Below are positions 39,496 to 50,909 of a DNA stretch of 64,000 bases, piece by piece. Within the stretch, counting starts at the first letter, position 1. Each line of letters opens with the position of its first letter. Source of the DNA: Trichaptum fuscoviolaceum. Lineage: Eukaryota > Basidiomycota > Agaricomycetes > Hymenochaetales > Trichaptaceae. The stretch covers positions 1,950,770 to 2,014,769 of the forward strand of contig CAJSYZ010000010.1 of NCBI GenBank assembly GCA_910574455.1. Reading direction: 5' to 3'. Made by a program: the position numbers and the translations under genes. The notes beneath the pieces were generated by a model. The model searched no databases and was not told the origin of the DNA. It saw only the letters and a program-made list of their open reading frames with translations.

Positions 39496-42277
39496 TTAAA
39501 AGATGCTCTTCAGGACACCGGCTGCGACGGACCCGCCCGCTACAGGCCTACTCAACTTGTTCTCTCCTGTATTCAGCAAAGGTACACGTCGCTCGTTAGC
39601 TCTGCGCAACGAAAGGAGAAGAGGGGCAAGACCGACCTGACTTCACCTCGAACGTCGCCGCCGCGAATCCGTCCGTGTTCCGCGTCGCTGCATTGAGTGA
39701 CCACTGGTCAGTTCCACGATTTACATGCGAAAACACTATTATGGCGCGCTCACTGATGTCGTTCATGGCATAGTACGTCGCGGTAGCCGCGTCGACGGAG
39801 ACCTCGAGCGTGAAGAACCCGCGGTAGCTCGCCTCGCTCCATTGCAGGTCCGGCACGATCTTGACCATGCCCAGGCTCAGGATGTTCGCTGGGATAGGCT
39901 TGACGCCGGCGCCGAAGGGCGAGGGCGAGGACACGGCCGTGCCCGCGAACTCGACCCCGATAGCGCCCTCGCCCGTTTCTTTGTTGTAGTGCGCTGAGTC
40001 GCCGGGGACTGTTGAAGAATAAATGGGCTGTTAGATCGTGGGGTATCGAGAGAATACGACAGAGGAGAAAGATGCGGGAGGGAGATGCTCACTGGAGAGG
40101 TCGGAGACCCAGTTGGCGTGGCTGTCGCCGGAGAGGATGATGGTGTTGGAGATGGAGTTGTTGTAGAGGCACTCAAGGATGCGCAAGCGGTTCGCTTTGT
40201 AGCCGTCCCAGGCGTCGATATTAACTATTATCAACATATGACGTTCAGGATGCTTTGAATCAGACTCAGGTGAGGAGGGTGCACGCACTCAATCCAATCT
40301 TATCGAGTTGCGTGAAGACAACCTGTTGTCTGAAAATTTCCCTGGTAAGCTTCTTGCGAGTGATCCAGCAGTGATACCCAAAACCTACCCAATGATGCGC
40401 CAAACGGCCTTGCGTTCTTTAGACGCCTTAAGCGTGTCGAACAGCCCTAGCAAAACCCGACGCCTCAAACACAGCGGAACATACATCTCGAAATGAACTC
40501 ACATTGCTCCTGCGCAGACCCCATCATCGTCCGATCTTCATTCCCCGAGATCGAGTCAATGTACAACTTATTGTAGTACAGATCCGTGATATCGCGGTCA
40601 TAGTGGCGGGTGTCCAGCATAGTCAGATCCTGCATTATCCATTTTACACCATGGCATCATCGATCAGAGCTGCACAGACGGCAATGGACAGCAGGGCACC
40701 CACCAAGAGCTGCCCAACCTGGAAGTTCCTCCAAATGCGGAGGCGGTCGTCCGCGACGACCTGGCGGATGGGCATCCACTCGTGGTATGCGCGGATCGCA
40801 GCGGCTTTGCGGTCGGAGAAGCACGCGCCGGACGCGCTGAATTCACACCCGGCGGGCCGTGTGTCGTTGGAGTCGGAGCTCCCGCCCTTCCAGGTATTGT
40901 CCGCGACTTCATGGTCGTCCCTGAGAGTAGGTTGTTCAGATACGCAGCGCGGCGGGAGAATGACAAAGAGGTGGACGTACCAGATTGTGATCCACGGGTG
41001 GCCTTGGTGCGCGCTGAGCGTAGCAGGATCGCCGCGGTAGAGTGCGATGCGGCTCCGATACTCGGTTAGTGTGGCGAGCTCGTAGTCGGGGATTGGACGT
41101 CCAATAGACGTGCTTTCAATGGATGTCAGTATTCTCGTTCTCTTTGATCAACGATATCTTACCCGTTTCCATCTGTGCAAGTATTCATTAGATAATGCTT
41201 ATCTGATTTGAGAAGCACTGGCAAATAAGTAACTCACAGTCCCCTTCCTTGTACTCGTAGATCTGCAGGATAGAGCTTCAGCAAACCAAAATTCGGGATC
41301 ATGATATGATAGGAAACTCACATAGTCTCCGAGATGAATGAAAATATCCGCGTTCACTTTCTCCGCAGCGTATGAGTATGCATTGAAGTACCCATACGGA
41401 TAGTTCGCGCACGAAAAGACAGCAAACGTGATCGGCTTCCCCCCATTCACCTGGTCAGCAGGAGCTAACAATCGAATGAGCTCCCATTCCGCATGAAAAG
41501 GATAAGTGTAGAAAAGCAGTGGACGTACTGTCAGGGCTCGGAAGGGTCCTCGTCGTGCCCGTCACCGACACTGTCGCGCTGTTCGTGCAATCCGCGAACC
41601 GATAATAATATGTCGAGTCGGGGGAGAGGCTCCCCGCCTCGACCTTGACCGTCCAGTCGACCTCGGCGCTCGTGAACGCCTGCCCATAGTCCACAGGTTG
41701 GCCGCTCAAGTCCTGCGCCGCCCAGACACCGAAGCTCACGCAGACAGGGGTGGTTGCGTCGGGCTGCGCGGTGCCCGTCGGCACAGCGCGCGTCCAGAGG
41801 AGGACGGACGTGTCGAACGGGTCGCCGGAGGCGACACCGTGCGTGAAGTTGATCCCGCCGTTATATACGTTCTCGGCCTGTGCGTATGCCGGGAAGTAAG
41901 CACTTGCACGGGGGAAGGCTCCGTTGGGCGTATACGTACCTTGCTGAAGTCCGCCGCGTACCACGCCGGGTAGTGCTCGTCCGTGAAGTCCTTCGCGTCT
42001 ACAAGCTCGCGTTTCGCGAGCCGTGCGTGCAGGAACCGAGTGTCATATCCGAGCTACGGGTGTGTTTGTTGGAGGGCGAGGAAGGGGTAATGGGCCAACG
42101 GTGAGTGGTGCTAAGGCGCTCGTGGACGGACGATGAAACAGCGGAACTTACGTGCGGCTTGTTCTCGAAGGGGCTTTTGTATGCCAAGTTCCTGTCCACA
42201 GGGTTCGCAGTAGCACGCCCCGCGACGCCCACGCTGCCGCCAAGCAACGCGAGCAAGAGCACCTTCATGGCCGCCAT
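39496..42277 (-). CDS. Secreted PhoD-like phosphatase, copy 1
   Basis: Metal-dependent phosphomono/diesterase of the PhoD (alkaline phosphatase D) family, predicted secreted. ATG at 42277 (MAAMKVLLLALLGGSVGVAG) gives a signal peptide. Spliced exons give NPVDRNLAYKSPFENKPH, LGYDTRFLHARLAKREL, the N-terminal domain with GINFTHGVASGDPFDTSVLL and YYYRFADCTNSATVSVTG, and then the catalytic core: VFSCANYPYGYFNAY, IFIHLGDYIYEYKEGD (metal-binding Asp), WDDHEVADNTWKGG, LTMLDTRHYDRDITD, DAWDGYKANRLRILE and ILSGDSHANWVSDL. The end is NKLSRPVAGGSVAAGVLKSI before TAA at 39496. All signature residues are present. Its paralogue at 58182 is on the opposite strand and has the same motif order and similar intron positions. 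A TATA-like box lies about 75 nt upstream. Confidence 0.9.
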
Positions 42278-43474
42278 TGACAACGTATAGACCAGTAGAC
42301 GATGAGCTCCAATCCAGAGTCAGTGACCTGCGTAGCAAGAGGTTGGTTTATATATGTTCGTGTCGAGCCCCGATAAGTACCTTCGGAACGACCCTTTGCA
42401 GTGATTTTATGCGAGTGTCGATCCCTGATTGATTGGCTTGAATGTTCTGCTGTCACGAAGCGTACGCGCTTCCTCGATAAGTTCTAATGCGTATGTATGC
42501 GTCCACAGACCGTCCGTCTATAATCTATACGCTGCACATGGATCAGACCTCTTCACTCCAGGGACGGGACCAATCACGTTTGTGGGTATAGCAGTTTGCA
42601 TGCGAAGGCGTTGAGCAGTTTGGCATCCGTACTCTTGCAGAAAGTACCCGTGCGCGGCGTACATCGGGGAGAATTTCTGCATAGGCTGCGTGGACGCTTC
42701 TGAACGTGCGTCCGGCATGCGTGAGTTGGAGCGCAGGGCGGGGCGGGGTGGGTGGGTGCCGGCCGGTTCGTGAGGGTCGAATCGAAAGGCGCATGTGTGC
42801 TCTGTACTGCAATATGGCCATAAGCACGAACGAATGTATGCGAGACAGACCGAGACGGTTGTTAGCGCTTTTGACAACGCGGAAAGATAACAGAATCCTG
42901 AGTACGTCGGCCAGAAACTAGCATAGATATGACGAATGCGCCTTTTTAGTTTTTAGTTGGATGAGAGAAGGTGGGTATAGATGGGTCCTCGACGAGCCCG
43001 ACCCTCCCTTGGAATATCAGGAATGTCAAGATATACTAAGGGTCGGGTGAACAGGAGCACAAAGCAGGCTTGACACTTATTTGAAATCTGCAAATGCAAG
43101 CCATGAGGACACTTTTTTTCGTTACGGGAGCTAAAATTAAATCAGCGACTGAACTTAGATAGTGCGCAGATGGTGTCATGAACGAATATAATGGATATAA
43201 GGTGTATAAGGTAGCGTAGTAGTGCGTACGTGTGTATGGTTCGTCTCGACTCTCCATCTTCATTTTTCCATTTCATTCCAGAGTCCGACCGGGTTTAAGA
43301 TAGTAAACTTAGCATTTGTTGAACGTCGTCGACATAGAACATCAAGGCCATTCTTCTGTGTAATTCACCTACGCATGACATCACCATAAAATCTACGCTC
43401 ACTAACTATTAGGTAACGATTCAAGGAAAGAATTGATTGAATCTCACCAAAATCAAATAGCGTCCTGCATAATG
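42278..43474. other. Intergenic region, no gene recognised
   Basis: This holds the PhoD copy 1 promoter and the 3' flank of the F-box/LRR-like gene, both minus. A G-rich block lies near 42735-42770. Short frames only. Confidence 0.45.
42347..42354 (-). promoter_or_regulatory. TATA-like box of PhoD copy 1
   Basis: TATATAAA on the minus strand, about 75 nt upstream of the ATG at 42277. Confidence 0.55.
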
Positions 43475-44683
43475 TTAAGGCAAGAAAGCTGAAGGAGCAA
43501 GCTTGAAGTCCCCTTCATCCCGCAGTTGAATGATCCGTCTCCGAAAAGCTTCTTCGAGCCGGGGCGTTTGGGTACTAAACCAGGCTGCAAAGCGTCTAAG
43601 AGCGGGGAACTTCTCGGGGTTCTCCAGATCCCTGGTGAGGACGTCCAAGTAGTCTTCGGGCACTCTGTAGCAATCTTGGCGCGCGATCTGTTGAGGGCTC
43701 CCAAGCATGTCGCCCTCCATATCTTCACAGCTGATATGCAGCTCCTCCAGCCTGCTCAGAGCAGAGAGCTCTGTAAATAGACATGGATACTGACAGCCGA
43801 CCCGCACAGTCAGACTGATACACTCGAGCGAAGATGTCCATGCTCGTAAGCATTCGCGCAGCGCGCCCAGCGCTGCTGCTCCGCGGTAGGTGCTCCGACT
43901 GTCGGGAATCCAAACATTCAAGGTCGTTACACTGTTGCACATCGCACGCAGTGTCCTGAAATCTTCCTCCCAGAGCGCATATCTGGTGAGGCTAATCTCT
44001 TGGAGATCGGGGCAACAATTATAAGCCTGCGATGTTTCGTATGTGAACGGCGCTCGGTCAGTTGGTAGCCAGTAGAACTCTACATCGATACTTCGCAGCT
44101 CTGGCCAGCACTTCATCGTGGCATAAAGTACCTGCGGGTTAATTATGCGGGATGCTCTGGCGGTGTTGAGAGAACGCGATCTTAAGCAGAATGAGGTGAG
44201 CGACTTTCGCTTCAACACGTCAAACATGGTATCATCATCTGAGAGGTAGAATCCGCAGATCACCACCTCCTTCACGTTGGGGCAACGCTGCAGGATGCGC
44301 GTGTTGAGTCGTGCCCATTTTTCTGTCTTGTGGTCATGAAGGTCTTTATCAATGCCCAGTCGCAGCTTTCTGACCATCGCGGCCAGCCGAGCGTTCGACA
44401 ACAGCGTCGCCAGAAGGTCCACGGCAAGCCTCCGGCCAGAGCGACTGCGGAGTCGGACGCCTGTTGCGGTGAAGCGCGTCGGAAATGCGCCCCCGGTGGA
44501 TATTGAGCGATACAGGTGAGGCTGAAATAGCGCGTACCAGAATTTGCAGACTCGAAGAAGAGGCGTGAGGTACCACCGAGGGAGGAACGTGGAAGCATCC
44601 GAATTGGACCGTCCTGGATCTGGGTATTCAGACATGAGGCATTCCACAATTTCCTCGAGAATTTCAACAGGTGCAATGCTCAT
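43475..44683 (-). CDS. F-box/LRR-like protein, intronless
   Basis: ATG at 44683 opens a single frame of 402 residues. The N-terminus MSIAPVEILEEIVECLMSEY followed by WYLTPLLRVCKFWYALFQPH matches the basidiomycete F-box, with an insert of about 25 residues (DPGRSNSDASTF) before its second helix. The rest contains leucine-rich strands of irregular spacing, such as LQRCPNVKEVVICGFYLSDD, CWPELRSIDVEFYWL, CCPDLQEISLTRYALW and LSRLEELHISCEDME, typical of F-box proteins with degenerate LRRs. It is predicted to act as an SCF adaptor; the substrate is unknown. It is unrelated to the two paralogues at 15643 and 25341 outside the F-box, and it has no introns, unlike its neighbours. Confidence 0.85.
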   Translation of the reverse strand: MSIAPVEILEEIVECLMSEYPDPGRSNSDASTFLPRWYLTPLLRVCKFWYALFQPHLYRSISTGGAFPTRFTATGVRLRSRSGRRLAVDLLATLLSNARLAAMVRKLRLGIDKDLHDHKTEKWARLNTRILQRCPNVKEVVICGFYLSDDDTMFDVLKRKSLTSFCLRSRSLNTARASRIINPQVLYATMKCWPELRSIDVEFYWLPTDRAPFTYETSQAYNCCPDLQEISLTRYALWEEDFRTLRAMCNSVTTLNVWIPDSRSTYRGAAALGALRECLRAWTSSLECISLTVRVGCQYPCLFTELSALSRLEELHISCEDMEGDMLGSPQQIARQDCYRVPEDYLDVLTRDLENPEKFPALRRFAAWFSTQTPRLEEAFRRRIIQLRDEGDFKLAPSAFLP

Positions 44684-47600
44684 TGTTTTCTGAAGAAAGT
44701 TATTAGCTTTCAGTTCAGTGAACTGAGATGAAACGTGCCCACAGAGTCACAGTCACTGAGATGGATGAATAACCCTAAGTTGGTTATGGTATACTGTCAG
44801 CGGTTGAGATAAAAGAGTTTTTTTTTAATCAGATTATGATAGTCTTGGATGGCAATTACTGAGAAAGTTGGTGATGGTTGAAGACAGAAGATGTACAAGA
44901 TAAGGAGCTCGACTCTGGAACTTTGAGCACCAGTACGCGGTTTTACGTCATTGTACGAATTCTTTGGTGTCCTGAAGCCTTTTCGTCACTTTTCAGCGTA
45001 CGCGCGTATCAATCACCGCTGGTCGTATGCCATCTACGTCTCTTGTTCGAGAGTTGTCGCGGCTTGCCAGTAAGTATGTGTTATAGTTTCGATGACATAT
45101 AAGCTCAAGGACTTCAACAGCAATGTTCAACTCCGACTATTCAGGTTTCACTGTGTTACTTTGAGATTTCCGTTAGTATATGCGATTCTCTGTAGGGCAA
45201 AATAAGATGTGTCAGGTATAGTACGTACAGTACGCCGACGGAAAATCTGGTGACGACGGAATGGATGGTGATGGTTGTTGAATGGTACGTCGCTAAACAA
45301 CAACTTGACCACATTTAACGCATTTCCCACGCTTAAGAGTTCTACGTAGCTCATCTTGTAGTTTGAACCTTCCGAAATACGTCGGGTACCACCATGTCAC
45401 TATGTAGATGGTGGTCGTTTGAAGCTGCGTCTCGGTGGTCGCGCTGCTAGTGTGCACAGGTTCAGGTCATAAAGCCCCCACGCTCGGTTATACCCTGACT
45501 CGGAGTGTCTGCACTAAGTAGTATACATACAACCACCATGCCGCCGATGCCCAGCTCCCATAGCTTCCTGACGAGTTACCTCTGAAGTTCCGAAGTGATA
45601 TTATCCGCAATCGTCTCCGTTTGCTTCTTGTTCTCGACTTCAAGCTTTCGCCTCCGAGTCGATGACCTAGTGTTCGAACCGTGGCCCGGACGCACAAGCC
45701 CAGGTTCCGAGTCAAGTTGCCAGTCTGACACTATTACTCCTCTTTGTTAGTGTCACTGTACAATGGGGTGCTGTTTAAGGCTTTGCCATCAGGATCAGGG
45801 ATGGCAGAAAAGTGTTAGGCTAATGAAGAGACGCTGGCACATGTCTTGTACTTTACAACGCCTCCCGGACCAGGCAGACAAACCACACTCGTACGATGCC
45901 AGTTGATGATGCGGATGTCCAGTATGTCAGTGTCTATTCGACCCACTGAATCTTCTTCGCTATTTGGACAAAGGAAAACCACAATCTCTCGAGGCTTGGA
46001 TGCTACACCTCATATTCCCGCAAGTGTCGAAGGAAACGCCGTGCCATGGTGGAGCCGAAGTGCGAAGCTCGAAAGAGAGCTACCGGTGACAATGTGCGGG
46101 AAGTCAATTAACCCACCGCAGCTCCAAGTCTCTTCTCAACTCCAGCGCTTTCCATGCCAGTGGGCCACGGCCGGTTCCTTTTGTACTTTGCTTCGAATTG
46201 AAGGGAAAGGACGGTCCCACGCTTCTCAGGCTGAGTCGTGCGTTGTCTTTATTGTCTGCAGTGCCAGCGACGGTGTGCTTTCGCATTGGTATATTGTTTT
46301 TGCTTTTCAGGGAGTTGAGAGTGTGTGATGCCCATACTGGCAACAACGCACTTCATTCTGTAGCGGTGTCAACTCCTAGGAGCGGCGAAAACAATCATAC
46401 TGTGAAGTACACGATTCGGGAGAGCATCACTCATGCTGGCAGTTGCGCGATGCGCTGATGCGCTGATGCGGTTGCTCTATTCATACGGTTGTGAATTGAT
46501 CGGCCGTCGATGTGCGCCTATGTATATAGGCACTCTTCGTTGCCGTTGTTTCTGTCTTGGCTGCGCAACGGATTTGCAGAGCATCTGGGCTGGTCAGATT
46601 GCCGTTGAAATTTGATTGCATCTATTTGAGACGACGATGACAACGACGACGGCAGTTCACATGAGTTCACTGGCCCAGGCGTGTCTTCCGCAGAACTGCC
46701 ATCACGGTCATACGGTCATCACCCTGCTGATCGACCCGACGAGCGTGACAGCATGGAGAGAGAGAACAATAGTGCATTGACGTGCATTGTCTTTCGCATT
46801 CGAGTAGCTTCTGAGGGCTGTTGGCCCTAGGATTCTGCGTGTGTTGTCGTGGTTGTGATGGTCGTGATTTATATGCTCATTCTCTTACCGGCTCACGAAT
46901 ACAAGGCAGTGACATTTGTTCTATACGCTGAACCACGAACAAACATGGGCATGTTCGAATTGGAACGATGCAACAAAGCCCGAGTCGATGTAATCGTACC
47001 GTACGTACGTTCGGTGAGGGTGCTAAAAGCGAGATGAAGAGCAAGACGTATAGGCCTGCGTTGGAACAAAGAAGCTACTTCAAGTTGAAGCAAGCCGGTG
47101 GTGATGTACTGATGCACTGACGTGCGGCCTCTGATACGCGATCAAGGTTAAGCGGTCACGCACTTAAGGTGCTTTGATGCGGGATGGTATGGTTGACGGT
47201 CGACGGTCGACGGGGTGGGGTGAGGATTTAATTGATGGCTGTTAATTAAATGATGCCAGAAGTTGAGGGACGTGCGATCGGTTGGAGACTTGGAGTGGTT
47301 GTTTGCGGGAGCTACCGCGACTCTGTTTGCTGATCACAGATAAGTTGAGTGGCTCTCTACCAAACTCGCGCGCAGAATGTGGACACGATTGGGTGGTGGT
47401 AGTGGTGAATACTGATGATATTCTAGAGGTGACTAGCATTCAGGCGCAAACTCAAGAAAGTCCTTGAATTTCTTAGCTGCATGAATGGGTACTCTCGGAA
47501 GCGGAGTCGGTAGCGGTGCTTGGTGCTCGGGTCTCGGTGTTCGGGACCCGGGCGCACATCCTGAGGGCCGGGCCCGGTGCAGTCAGCGCTGCTGATAAGC

Positions 47601-49523
47601 ACTCGGACCACTCAAACACTTGAACCTCGAGACCTCGCTCCTGACTCTTTAACTCCTGAGCGCAGCAGTCAACAGCCCGTCGTCGACTCTCGCAGCTGAG
47701 TAACATCGTCCGATCGTCCATACACTTAAGCTTCGGAGGCGACTTAGGAGGTGTGTGTCTTAGGTTTTTTGGATTTTGGATTTTGGTCTCAGTTGGCGCG
47801 GTCGCGGCCTCCTCGAACGGCTCCGGACATCGGGTGCACGGGTACTCTTTGCTGAGAGGGGAGGGGATGACTGTTGACTGTATGCGCGTTAGTTCAGGGC
47901 CTTCAGGGTGCGGGTTCGGATTCGGGGTATTGATAAGCCTTAGCTTTGCGGTGATTATTCCGGGACCCCTGGCCGTCCGGGAAGCGGGAAGGTTAATCGG
48001 GGAGTGTTTCTACCCAACCAGTATTTTTTGAGTTTATTCATACCTGAGACAAAGCTAGATAAGGTGGTGCAATCCCCAAATGGACTTTCCTTCAGTCCTC
48101 TGTACTTGAGTTCTGGTAGATATCGACCGGGGTAGTGACGGGAGTCTGAGCCTGGCCTCGGAGACACGGCGTCGGCCGGTGTGTGGCGTGGCGTGGAGGA
48201 GATGGGAACGCAGGCCAGCTGAGATCTGGCCGCGGCAGCCGGTCTGATCCACGTTTTGCACGCATTCACTCAGGCTCATCGTCACTCCAAGCGAGCTCGA
48301 GAATAGGCCGTTACTATCGCCGAGCACGCAGGCCCAGCCTGAGGTCCTCGCGCAAAACATAGATCATAGAACACAGAAGCTCGGGTGATACGTGTGTGCG
48401 TGTGTGGGTCGTTGTTCATCCTACGACTACGAGCGGTGTTCGCGAATACAAGGGGAAGATGAGATCTGCCAGTCACGGTGTTCGGCGAAGGGCGCGACCC
48501 ACGGCGAGGCGGGTAGTCGTCGGGGAAGGAACAATGCTGCGATGACCATTGACGCTGCGCTTTTCCTATTGTCCCTATGCTTCCCACTTCTCGCCTCTCA
48601 CTGGCAGGGCCTCGCTATGGCAGCATCGCCATACGCTTATGCTTCCCGGGCTTCTGCTTCTTAAGAATCTGATGGCGACGCGCAGGGTAGGGCTGAGGCT
48701 GAATAGAATGAATGAATGATGCGAAGCGAAGCACAGGCGTGCAACTGTCTATATGCGTTGGTATGTCGTCGAGGGTCCAAGCTGCCCTACAACAACCAAC
48801 AGCTCATGCAGGACGCAGACTCGGAACAGTCGTCAGGACTCACTCGGTCGGAGGCTATTCATAATAGAGATAGACTAGTTTCCAGTCGGCCCTGCGGACA
48901 TGTGGTGATTCCAGCGCAGAACGACTTAGCGTGGAGTAGAGTTTGCTGCTCCCCGAGATCTATTGTTGACGATGAATTGCATTCGCAGTTCGGTATTGTG
49001 CGAGAGCTTGGGCACGCGCCCAGATTGTATGCAAAGCAAAGAGGCTAGCAGAGTTTCGTATACGCATAGGCGAAATAGCATTGCAGTGACGATTCATACT
49101 CAGATACAAGGCGTTCTGTTGTCTGAGAGCGGGTTGAACGGTCTTGAGGGCTGGTTTGTGGTTTGCGGTTTATGGGTCCAACATGTGCACGTTGCCCAAA
49201 CAGGGATTAACCTATTTTAATTTCCCGCATTGCCGGACTGCCGAGACCACAGGCACACTCTCGCCCTTAGCGGAGATCTAAAGCAGCACCAATGAGAGGC
49301 CAGATTAGCGATAACCTCACGCCACCCATCGAAGGGGGTCAGGTGCTTGAGGGCGGAGTTTGAAAGAAGTAGGGTACAAACTGGTGGGGACGCTTTGCGA
49401 CGGGGCCTTTTCCCATCATAATCTTTCGTTCTTCATCTCGCTCGCCCGCTCCCCTCCTATCTACGCTTTCTCTTCCCCCTTCTCCGCACTGTTCTCCCCA
49501 TCCCCCCGCTTGTCGCCCTCGAC
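44684..49523. other. 4.8-kb stretch without a recognisable gene
   Basis: No family motif appears on either strand. The longest frames (45846-46328, 47955-48269, 48282-48587) start with non-ATG codons or have random composition. Small features: a tandem CGACGGT-type repeat at about 47198-47213, and the palindromic TTAATTAA near 47245. It may hold regulatory sequence, a non-coding RNA or a decayed gene. Confidence 0.45.
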
Positions 49524-50909
49524 ATGCTGCTCGTCCAGCAACCGCAACACCCACCGTCCTCAGCACTCATGATGCCGCCTCACAAGCAGTTCTCGTCGTC
49601 AGCCAACTTCCACCGTCGCAACCCCTCGGCGCCCGCCGCCGTCGTCCAGGTCGCCCCGACCAGGACGCCCGGCCTCCTCGCCCTCTCCAAGCCCAGTCAG
49701 ATTCGTCCAAGCCCGAATCCATTGACGGCGAGGCACTCGACGCCCCGCCAGCCGAGGGCGAGGCAGCCGCACCCGCAACAGCAACAACAGCAGGTGCAGT
49801 CGCCGGAGATTGGCAACGGCAACAACAGCACCAGGCGGGGCAGAGGCAGTCCAGCAAAAGACAAGGTGGAAAGGTACGTCTGAATTTCCCTCCTAGTAGT
49901 GTACAAACTGTGTGCATAGAGTCGGATGTTCATGTTCGTCTTATTTTTTTGCATGTGTTTGCGCAGAAACTCTTCTAAACCCCGTGCTGGACATGGAGGG
50001 CGTGCACGCCAGGCGTCCCCCTCTCCCATTTCATTCTCCGAGCAGGCATCGAACGATGACGCACCCACGCCCAAGCCCACTCCTGCTACACTCCCCAAGG
50101 TCAGCTCGCCTGCTGCGCTTGTGAACTCGCCCACGGGACGCCTGGCAAAGCGTCGTAACCGTGGTCCCATTCCTTTCCCCCATTCTGTCTCTTCGCCCGC
50201 TATTGCGGCCGCAGTACCTGCGCCTGCGCCTTCCGCCCAAGAGACGCGCGGCGTGAGCCCCTCTCCGAAGCCCAAGGCGAAGACGGATCCTGTTGCAGTC
50301 CCGCCTTCCAGCAGGAACGAGACGCACAGTGTTTCTATCGCGCGCTCGGATCCCGTCAAGTCGCACATCCACCGCGATGCGAGCGGGTTCCCGATCTGCG
50401 ACGACACTGATTCCGACGTCGAGCGCCCAAGCACGCCGATTCGCTCGCGTGCGCTGCCAGTGTCAGCGCCGGTGACGTGGCAACAGACGTCGCTCTTCGA
50501 CCCTGCTGCGAACGGCCCGCGCACTGCGCCTTTGGCCTCGCGCTCCGCAGAGGCGAAGCACTACTTCCCCTCACCGGCGCCGTCTCCGTCGCCTGCGTCT
50601 CGTCGACCACCGCACAAGCGCACGCCCAGCGTCCCCGCCGATGCTCTGTACAATCTTTCGTTTGAGTCGGACAGCGAAGTCAACGCCTCTCTCGGCGACA
50701 TCAACCTTGATTCGCTCTTCGGCCGGAGCATCCGCCGCCCGCGCTTGCAGAGTAGTGTCCGGTCCTCGAGCACACCGAACGGAAAGGGGAATGGCGGTGC
50801 GTTTGCGTACGCAAGCTCGACTTTCCAGAACAGTCCAAGCCCTGAGCTGCTGCCACCGCCTCCGAGCTTCGCGCTGTCGCCCAAGAAGGACGGGTCGTCT
50901 TCGGACTAA
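49524..50909 (+). CDS. Disordered Ser/Pro-rich protein with an Edc1/PNRC-like decapping motif
   Basis: Exon 1 is 49524-49874 or so (Pro/Gln-rich, with a short poly-Gln run); the donor GTACGT follows GTGGAAAG. Exon 2 starts after GCGCAG near 49966 and ends in TAA at about 50909. The protein is about 430 residues, almost wholly disordered, with many SP/TP sites and basic RR/KR patches (RRGRGSPAKDKVER at the exon junction). Near the C-terminus is YASSTFQNSPSPELLPPPPS followed by F. This matches the pattern YAGxxFxxSPxPxxLPxPxF of fungal Edc1 and animal PNRC proteins, the peptide that binds Dcp1 and activates Dcp2 mRNA decapping. I infer a role as decapping co-activator in the cytoplasm. The second residue after Tyr is Ser where Gly is usual. 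The remainder is not alignable by eye. Confidence 0.65.

Noticed and set aside
49697..50524. Minus-strand open frame of 275 codons
   Set aside because: Antisense of the Edc1-like gene; it has no motif and arises from GC-rich Ser/Pro/Ala codons.
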